Below, one piece after another: positions 1 to 4,999 of a stretch of 6,273 nucleotides of DNA. The translations under genes and the position numbers were made by a program. The notes under the pieces are model-generated. The model was not told where the DNA came from. It saw nothing but the letters and a program-made list of their open reading frames with translations, and did not search any database. Each line of letters begins with the position of its first letter. The stretch's first letter is position 1. The DNA comes from Planctomycetota bacterium (lineage in GTDB: Bacteria; Planctomycetota; Phycisphaerae; WQYP01): the NCBI GenBank assembly GCA_021828925.1, contig JAJZCT010000213.1, forward strand, positions 1 through 6,273, written 5' to 3'.

Positions 1-343
1 CGGCCGTTGACGTAAAATCGAGATCGCCCGGCGGGGCCATATCCTCGAACTGGTTGGCGTACACTGCGGTAAGCTGCCCTAAACTTCGCAACTTAGCTTG
101 GCATTGAAGGCTTACCGCGAGCTGCTGTGCCCGCGCCAGCGCCGGCAGGAGCATCGCAATGAGAAGTGCAATAATCGATATGACCACCAACAGCTCAATG
201 AGTGTAAAACCGCGTATGCGAGTATACATACTCGATCCTTTCTGCTCCCAGCGGGAGCTATTTGAATTGCCCACTTGCCGAATGGGCTGCGGTTTGCCGC
301 AACTATCCGCGGCGGATGAAACGGTACTTTTTTTGGTATCCAT
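1..343 (-). CDS. Type II pseudopilin-like protein (prepilin N-terminal methylation domain), partial at the left edge
   Basis: The visible 114 codons encode a prepilin signature: a basic stretch (YTRIRG), then FTLIELLVV and a continuous hydrophobic helix ending in LLPALARAQ. Prepilin peptidase would cut after the Gly at residue 45, and the conserved Glu sits at position 5 of the mature protein. In Planctomycetota such proteins are usually DUF1559 or GspG-like pseudopilins placed in the envelope; the domain that would tell which lies beyond the window. The start at 343 is chosen because AAGGAG lies six bases upstream. ATG at 439 and ATG at 229 are in the same frame and also have purine-rich sites six bases away. 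The start at 229 would give the most ordinary leader, seven residues; the one at 343 gives 45 and the one at 439 gives 77. The family call is firm, the start is not. Confidence 0.85.
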   Translation of the reverse strand, partial: MDTKKSTVSSAADSCGKPQPIRQVGNSNSSRWEQKGSSMYTRIRGFTLIELLVVISIIALLIAMLLPALARAQQLAVSLQCQAKLRSLGQLTAVYANQFEDMAPPGDLDFTSTA

Positions 344-349
344 TTGTAT

Positions 350-355
350 CTCCTT
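350..355 (-). promoter_or_regulatory. Ribosome-binding site for the pseudopilin start at 343
   Basis: AAGGAG is followed by six bases (ATACAA) and ATG. This is the reason for preferring 343 over the internal ATG at 229, which has only the weaker AAAGGA (236-241), also six bases away. Confidence 0.6.
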
Positions 356-445
356 ATGGATGTCCATTTGCGAACTGAATTTTGTGCTCCGCCAGCCGAA
401 TAAGCTGGGGGGTGGAAAATTGGGCCGTACAGCCGACATAAACAA

Positions 446-451
446 CTCCTT
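446..451 (-). promoter_or_regulatory. Upstream candidate ribosome-binding site for the pseudopilin (start at 439)
   Basis: AAGGAG lies exactly six bases before ATG at 439. That frame runs without a stop into the pseudopilin, adding 32 residues before the start at 343. The added peptide is proline-rich (NFPPPSLF) and does not look like a normal prepilin leader, so this may be an unused or a regulatory start. Confidence 0.4.
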
Positions 452-582
452 CTTCAAAACAAGATTGCCACAACCTTCAAAAGACTTTGTTTATTTCATC
501 GTACCTCCCAAGGCCCTTGATTCTCATCCAAAGGCCGACAAGCACGTTACTAAGGCAACATTCGCCACAGCGCGGTGCCGAA

Positions 583-1455
583 TTAGGCTGCGCCGGCCAT
601 TCCCTTCAGCCGCTTCCGGCCTACGAGAAGCAGGCCCAGGCCGCCCAATGCAAACAGCCCGAGCGTCGCCGGTTCGGGTATTACCGTGCTCACCGGCTGA
701 ATCTGAATAGCGTTGAGAAATTCGCGGTCGTTGGCCCCGGCGGTGGTACTTATTAGATAGCTCGGAACATAGTAATTAAGAACTATCCGCCCATTACTGC
801 CCGCCACCGCGTTGAGCACACCCCAGTTGCCGTTGGCGGATGCCGGAGCCACCGTCGCCGCTGCCGCAGTCGGCGTGACCTCTGTCGCCGCACTGGGCGT
901 GGTTGCGCCGTTGGAATACAACAGGAGATTCGCCGCTCCGCCCGCTGGCGTGTTTGCGCTGGCAAGCTGGATCGCGGTTGTCCCGCCAGCCCAACTTGGC
1001 GTATCCGAATAGACGTACAACTGGTATGAACTGCTGGCCGACAGGCCGCTGACGGTAACGGCCATTTGCAGCGCCCCCGCCCAGCTCGCATATTGGTTCG
1101 AGTTCCAGAATGCCCCTGACATGTACGCCGGCGTTACCGTGGCACCCAGATCACCGCCGGTGTTCCCCTGGGCATAGGCTCCCACACTGGTAACCGCACC
1201 TGTCGAGTCGACCAAATTGGAATTGGTAGCCCACGCCGTGGTCACGAAATTCCAAGCCGTTCCAGTGTCCTGCGTGTCCATGCCAACGCCGCTATATGCG
1301 ACATTGTTTGTACTGGTGTCTCCAAATTGTATGTTGATCGCCGTCGCGCCGACCATCCCTCCCGATGTTCCGACCGCCGTAGCCGCCGCCCCGGCTAATA
1401 GCGCCGTTGTCCCCAGACCTCCAAGCAACTTCGTGTAGCTGTACTTAACACTCAT
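583..1455 (-). CDS. Secreted PEP-CTERM sorting-domain protein, beta-rich, function unknown
   Basis: This 290-residue protein has a signal peptide (basic KYSYTK, then a hydrophobic Ala/Gly-rich stretch, probable cleavage near residue 39 after GATA). The middle (about 40-255) is rich in Ala, Ser, Thr, Gly and Asn with alternating hydrophobic residues, as in beta-sandwich surface proteins; I recognise no enzyme motif. The C-terminus is a classic PEP-CTERM tail: VIPEP at 258-262, a hydrophobic helix (LGLFALGGLGLLLVG), then RKR. In this family the tail is processed by an exosortase and holds the protein at the envelope or in extracellular matrix; no exosortase gene lies in this window. The start is fixed by GAAGGAG seven bases before ATG. 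The gene follows the regulator after a 307-base gap, so it may have its own promoter. A carbohydrate-binding or matrix role is a guess from context only. Confidence 0.9.
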   Translation of the reverse strand: MSVKYSYTKLLGGLGTTALLAGAAATAVGTSGGMVGATAINIQFGDTSTNNVAYSGVGMDTQDTGTAWNFVTTAWATNSNLVDSTGAVTSVGAYAQGNTGGDLGATVTPAYMSGAFWNSNQYASWAGALQMAVTVSGLSASSSYQLYVYSDTPSWAGGTTAIQLASANTPAGGAANLLLYSNGATTPSAATEVTPTAAAATVAPASANGNWGVLNAVAGSNGRIVLNYYVPSYLISTTAGANDREFLNAIQIQPVSTVIPEPATLGLFALGGLGLLLVGRKRLKGMAGAA

Positions 1456-1458
1456 CGC

Positions 1459-1467
1459 ACGACTCCT
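1459..1467 (-). promoter_or_regulatory. Ribosome-binding site of the PEP-CTERM gene
   Basis: AGGAGTCGT followed by three bases and ATG. The same nine bases at the same distance precede the GH10 PEP-CTERM gene at 4910, which supports both starts. Confidence 0.65.
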
Positions 1468-1510
1468 TCAAAGGAACTCATCTCTCACCAGCACCATCGC
1501 CCACGCGAGC

Positions 1511-1537
1511 GAACATATGCACCGGTGCAAAGTGTTC
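1511..1537. promoter_or_regulatory. Nested palindrome, candidate operator
   Basis: A perfect 12-base palindrome TGCACCGGTGCA (1518-1529) is flanked by a second inverted pair, GAACA (1511-1515) and TGTTC (1533-1537). It lies 56-82 bases upstream of the PEP-CTERM start. Even-centred palindromes of this size with a CCGG or CG core are typical of LacI/GalR-family operators; which protein binds here is unknown. The XylR-like product of the neighbouring gene is one candidate, although its DNA-binding domain is AraC type, which usually reads direct repeats. Confidence 0.5.
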
Positions 1538-1762
1538 ATAATCTCTACGAGTGCCCAGGCGATGTGCTTCCATCGCCGGGTGTGGCAATTCTTTTTCGCC
1601 ACGTATTAACTTTTTCTACATCGCCGGGCCGGCATTCTGCGCCAACCCCTGATCGACATTCTCCGCTGACTTATGCGAAGACATTGCATCAATATGTCTA
1701 AGTACAGTATGTGCCTTCCAGAAGTGCATTACAAGAGCGTTTTCTGCCAACTTGTAGCCGAA

Positions 1763-2995
1763 TTATGAAGGGGATCGGCTACTGCCACGGTGCCCGCTGT
1801 AGGCTCGGAATTGGCCCGGCGTCATGCCTTTAATACGGCGAAATACCTTTACCATGCGATTGGCATCCGGGAAGCCGGACTCCACGGCGATGGCGTGCAC
1901 TTTTTTATCCGTGCCCACCAACTGCCGGGCGGCATATTCCACGCGCAAACGGGCGATCTCTTCGGACATGCTGCGACCGACATATTTCTGAAACAGATCG
2001 TGCAGCCGCCGATAGGAAATGGGGACATCCATCGATACTTCCTCCACATTGATCGGCTCGCGATACCGTGTCCAGATGGTTTTCAACGCCATGGCCACGT
2101 CCGTATTTTCAATGGCCAGAATATCCGTGCTCTGCCGTGTCACAACGCCAATCGGCGGCACCAGCGTCGGCCCGCGCGAAACTTTCCTCCCGGACATTAA
2201 CTGATCCAACAATTCGGCGGCGGTGAATCCCATGCCCTCCGCATTGTCATCAATGCTGGATAATGGAACGGTGGTAAAATTACATCGCAGTTCGTCATTC
2301 ATCACACCGAGCACCGCGATCTGCTCGGGCACCAGAAGGTGATCTTCATGGCCGGCAAAAATAACTTCAGCCGCCAGATCATCATTTTCCGCGGTGACCG
2401 CCAGCGGTTTGGGCAGCCTGACCAGACTTTTGCGCAACTGGGCAAAGAGGGCCGCGGGCGGAGAATTCTTGGGTAGTCCGGCGCGGGTGTCTATGAGATG
2501 AAAAATCCGGTTAGCGCTTTTGCAGGCGGCTTGAAAGCATTCTTTGCGCTCCAGTTCGCATTTACTGACGCCCTTGAAATAAAACGCCAGATGTTGAAAC
2601 CCGCGTTCCACGAAATGCTGCACCGCCAATTCGGCAATAGCCTTATTATCATTGGCCACGCGCGGGGCGGGGGAAATATCCTGGTAACCGATGTTCACCG
2701 TGGGGAGCTTAAAGGATGCGACCAGCGAGGCAATTTCCGCATTAGGTCCCAGCATGGCGATTACCCCATCGGGTTCCCAAACCGGAGCGGCGCTGGCGTT
2801 ACGCACCGAGGCTGAATCCAAGGCCCATCCCGCCTGTTTGGCGTACCGCGCCACGCCCCGGTGAATGGCGATGGAATACCACCCCATTAACAGCAAAATG
2901 CGCCGCGCCGGAGTCCGCGTAAGATGAGTTGGCTGCGCCAGAGGAAGCGGAAGATTGGCCGCCGTCACAGTGCGGATGAGCTTTTTTGTTTTCAT
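1763..2995 (-). CDS. XylR-like transcriptional regulator (LacI-type sensor domain plus AraC-type DNA-binding domain)
   Basis: The 410-residue product has the domain order of E. coli XylR (392 residues). About 30-295 is a LacI-like periplasmic-binding fold: RRILLLMGWYSIAIHRGVARYA at its start, then AVTAENDDLAAEVI and VLGVMNDELRCNFTTVPLSSIDDN, both hallmarks of this sensor fold. About 304-400 is an AraC/XylS domain with two helix-turn-helix units (ISYRRLHDLFQKYVGRSM and the second ending in ESGFPDANRMVKVFRRIKG, then MTPGQFRAY). It probably binds a sugar, xylose or a xylan fragment judging from the GH10 neighbour, and switches nearby genes in the cytoplasm. ATG at 2995 is chosen because AAAGG lies ten bases upstream and the sensor fold begins soon after; the open frame reaches 3145, but that start would overlap the xylanase gene and gives residues unlike the family. 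The exact ligand is inferred. Confidence 0.88.
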   Translation of the reverse strand: MKTKKLIRTVTAANLPLPLAQPTHLTRTPARRILLLMGWYSIAIHRGVARYAKQAGWALDSASVRNASAAPVWEPDGVIAMLGPNAEIASLVASFKLPTVNIGYQDISPAPRVANDNKAIAELAVQHFVERGFQHLAFYFKGVSKCELERKECFQAACKSANRIFHLIDTRAGLPKNSPPAALFAQLRKSLVRLPKPLAVTAENDDLAAEVIFAGHEDHLLVPEQIAVLGVMNDELRCNFTTVPLSSIDDNAEGMGFTAAELLDQLMSGRKVSRGPTLVPPIGVVTRQSTDILAIENTDVAMALKTIWTRYREPINVEEVSMDVPISYRRLHDLFQKYVGRSMSEEIARLRVEYAARQLVGTDKKVHAIAVESGFPDANRMVKVFRRIKGMTPGQFRAYSGHRGSSRSPS

Positions 2996-3041
2996 ATTAC
3001 TGCGGCCTTTCCAGCCATTGGGCAAAATCTCGCCATCCATT

Positions 3042-3058
3042 GTGATCCGTCGGATCAC
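3042..3058. promoter_or_regulatory. Perfect 17-base palindrome upstream of the regulator, candidate operator
   Basis: GTGATCCG, one central base, CGGATCAC. It lies in the 85-base gap between the xylanase stop and the regulator start, 47 bases before the chosen ATG. A binding site for self-regulation or for another dimeric regulator is the simplest reading. An RNA hairpin is possible too, but there is no T-run after it, so it is not an ordinary terminator. Confidence 0.55.
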
Positions 3059-3080
3059 CCCTGGCCCACGCCCGACGCCA

Positions 3081-4910
3081 TCACGTAATATTTTCCACGC
3101 TTCGCGGCCGGGCAAGCAATAGGAATGACCCGATGACCGATGCAAGCAAGCCTAGCGCGGCAGGCTCAGGTACCGCCGCAACATTTAAACTAATAAGCCC
3201 TGCCGAATCGGTCAACTGATAGTTAAAGCCCGCCGGGCCGCTGACTGTCCAGGAACTTAAATCTGCGGAATTAGACAGGGCACCTGAAAAACTCAGCAGG
3301 GAATAAATTCCCGCACCAAAATCAGCACCGGGTGTTATATCAATCGCTACGCCTGAGCCTAAAGTCACATCCGTGGTAATTATAAAGCTGTTACCGCCGG
3401 TGCCGGCAACCACGTTAGGGACGTTGAGAATAAAATCCAGCTTACTGGAATTGGCAAGCGCTAAATTCTGAATTTGTAGCGTTCCGTAGCCCCCATCACC
3501 CGGGGATAGAGCACCGGCCACGGTGACTGTATTGGAAACCGTGCCGGTCCCGCCGAAAACCGCCCTCGCATTCACGGTCACCGCGCCGGTGATCACGCCC
3601 GAACCGCGGATACCCGGCAGTGAATCCAGAAAAACATGCACGTTACCGTCAAGGGTGGTGGTACCAGACGCGGTATCCGCGCCGGTCATCACCAGCATAT
3701 TAGTGTTGGAATTTCCCGTATTTTCTATCGTCAGCGAACCCCCGCCGGTGATATTGCCGGAATATCGTGCTCCGGCTTGGCCGTTCATATCAAGATGCGA
3801 ACCATTGTCATTAAGCTCCATTGCATTGGCTATATCCACACCGGCCGCGGTGTACCGCAGCGTGCCGCCGCCAAAATCAAGGGCGATCATTCCTGTTCCC
3901 AACGCCCCTGAGGATGAAACCGTCTGTATGGCACCACTGTCAACGACCGTACCGCCCGGATTCATATACTTTTCCAGCCATTGCATGGCCGGTCGGGGAT
4001 TGCCATTGGCATAGAGTAAATTGGCGTTGGGCTGCCACGTGTGGCCATACGCAAAGTCCCATAAGGTTACGCCTTGCACCATGGAATTGGTGTAAAAAAT
4101 CGGGAACTGCGTTTGCATTTGTGTTAATTGAGCTTGGTCACTGGTTTGATTCAGGTCATATTCCGAAATATAAATGGGCAGATCAAGGGTATCGAGTTTA
4201 TTGAGATTGCTTTGAATTGTTGCGCTGCTGACATTTTCCAAGCCATGCGCTTCCAGGCCAATACCGTCTATGAGGCCCTTGCTTTTCAGCACATTAATCA
4301 GACTCATATATTGCGCTGTTTTCGTGGCGCTGGCTAAAATTCCATAGTCATTAATCAGCAACGTGGCATTGGGAAAATCAGTCCTTGCTAATTGATAGGC
4401 CTGGACCACCCATCCGAATCCACCGTAGCTGGAGGAAGACGTGCCGCCGTCCGGCAAGCCTGAAGCGTAACTGGGCGAACCGTCCAGTGGTTCGTTGACG
4501 ACATCCATAAGGTTTGGCGAGAACTCATTTGCATAAGCTGAGAACCATTTCTGTTCCGCCGTTGTGGCATTGACGGAATTTACCCAGTATGGCTGCTGCT
4601 GCGACCAGATCATGTTATGCTGTTTAACCAACATACCGCGCTGTGCCGCAAGCGCGTACATGGCGCTAAGATTTGACCAGTTAAACGTTCCGGGCGACGG
4701 TTCCACACTGCCCCATTTGCCGTCATTTTCCGGCGTAAGCTGCGTAAAAAATCCGCTGAAGGATGGATATGCGACTCCCTGCCAGGTTGTCCCTAGGAAC
4801 GGCCGGCCGATGGCCAGCCCGACATCGGCGAGCGCCAGCGCAATGGCCGCGCCGGCCGCAGCGCGGATCAATCGGCTGGCCCCTGCCGCACGAAGGTTTT
4901 CAGCAGCCAT
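3081..4910 (-). CDS. Secreted GH10 endo-1,4-beta-xylanase with beta-repeat region and PEP-CTERM tail
   Basis: This 609-residue protein should cut the beta-1,4 backbone of xylan outside the cell. A signal peptide covers about 1-35. The GH10 catalytic domain spans about 40-316: LTPENDGKWGSVEPSPGTF, then QHNMIWSQQQPYW, the acid/base Glu140 in DVVNEPL, NDYG at 187-190, LEAHG at 219-223, the nucleophile Glu250 in ISEYDL, and GVTLWDF at 280-286. A Glu occupies position 220, where many GH10 enzymes have Gln. About 330-575 is Gly/Thr/Ser/Val-rich beta structure resembling autotransporter-associated repeats (VFGGTGTVSNTVTV, ALSPGDGGYGTL). The end carries AVPEP (579-583), a hydrophobic helix and a basic RPR, the PEP-CTERM signal for exosortase-dependent placement. 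GAGGAG seven bases upstream supports the start. It lies 89 bases after the esterase gene in the same direction, with no convincing terminator between. Confidence 0.93.
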   Translation of the reverse strand: MAAENLRAAGASRLIRAAAGAAIALALADVGLAIGRPFLGTTWQGVAYPSFSGFFTQLTPENDGKWGSVEPSPGTFNWSNLSAMYALAAQRGMLVKQHNMIWSQQQPYWVNSVNATTAEQKWFSAYANEFSPNLMDVVNEPLDGSPSYASGLPDGGTSSSSYGGFGWVVQAYQLARTDFPNATLLINDYGILASATKTAQYMSLINVLKSKGLIDGIGLEAHGLENVSSATIQSNLNKLDTLDLPIYISEYDLNQTSDQAQLTQMQTQFPIFYTNSMVQGVTLWDFAYGHTWQPNANLLYANGNPRPAMQWLEKYMNPGGTVVDSGAIQTVSSSGALGTGMIALDFGGGTLRYTAAGVDIANAMELNDNGSHLDMNGQAGARYSGNITGGGSLTIENTGNSNTNMLVMTGADTASGTTTLDGNVHVFLDSLPGIRGSGVITGAVTVNARAVFGGTGTVSNTVTVAGALSPGDGGYGTLQIQNLALANSSKLDFILNVPNVVAGTGGNSFIITTDVTLGSGVAIDITPGADFGAGIYSLLSFSGALSNSADLSSWTVSGPAGFNYQLTDSAGLISLNVAAVPEPAALGLLASVIGSFLLLARPRSVENIT

Positions 4911-4913
4911 CAG

Positions 4914-4922
4914 ACGACTCCT
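4914..4922 (-). promoter_or_regulatory. Ribosome-binding site of the GH10 gene
   Basis: AGGAGTCGT, three bases, ATG: identical in sequence and spacing to the site before the other PEP-CTERM gene. It fixes the start at 4910. Confidence 0.65.
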
Positions 4923-4963
4923 CTCATTGGCGTCCTATCCGAGTAACGGCCGGATTGCCAGTC

Positions 4964-4975
4964 CCGGACTTCCGG
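4964..4975. repeat. Short inverted repeat between the esterase and xylanase genes
   Basis: CCGGA and TCCGG separated by two bases. It lies in the 89-base gap and has no T-run after it on the minus strand, so it does not argue for a transcription stop between the two genes. It may be chance. Confidence 0.2.
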
Positions 4976-4999
4976 TTTCACCGTCGTCTGGTTTCGGCA

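Larger units (their letters stand above)
344..582 (-). other. Leader region between the PEP-CTERM gene and the pseudopilin, with a stem-loop
   Basis: No separate gene is supported here, though the pseudopilin frame stays open up to 490 and its ATG at 439 could extend the gene into this region. On the minus strand an 8-bp stem (529-536 with 512-519, one G-U pair, 9-base loop) lies about 50 bases after the stop of the preceding gene. It has no following T-run, so it is not a standard intrinsic terminator. It is followed by GGGAGG and a two-codon frame ATG-AAA-TAA (499-491) that closes the pseudopilin reading frame. I see no convincing -35/-10 pair. Confidence 0.4.
1456..1762 (-). other. 307-base non-coding stretch between the regulator and the PEP-CTERM gene
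   Basis: No open frame with a ribosome-binding site is seen. The stretch holds the nested palindrome at 1511-1537, a 10-base direct repeat CATCGCCGGG (1571-1580 and 1619-1628), a GTGGC/GCCAC inverted repeat with an 11-base AT-rich loop (1582-1586 and 1598-1602), and a short GCCGGGCCGGC hairpin (1623-1633). None of the hairpins is followed by a T-run on the minus strand. Its size and contents fit a promoter region for the downstream gene, but I cannot point to a clear sigma-70 type promoter. Confidence 0.4.

Noticed and set aside
512..536. Stem-loop after the PEP-CTERM gene as a rho-independent terminator
   Set aside because: The 8-bp stem is not followed by a T-run; the next bases are TTGGGAGG.
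159..710. Plus-strand open frame of 183 codons
   Set aside because: It runs antisense to the clear prepilin signature and to the PEP-CTERM tail, and its translation resembles no known family. It is a shadow.
1582..1602. GTGGC/GCCAC inverted repeat as a terminator of the regulator gene
   Set aside because: The stem is only 5 bp, the loop is 11 bases, and no T-run follows on the minus strand.
2996..3145. Longer N-terminus for the XylR-like regulator (ATG at 3145 or 3040)
   Set aside because: The start at 3145 overlaps the xylanase gene, the one at 3040 has no good ribosome-binding site, and the extra residues do not resemble the family. The 17-base palindrome in this stretch also favours a non-coding reading.
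3523..4014. Plus-strand open frame of 163 codons
   Set aside because: It lies fully antisense to the GH10 gene's beta-repeat region; its Pro/Val-rich translation is the usual mirror of Gly/Thr-rich coding sequence.
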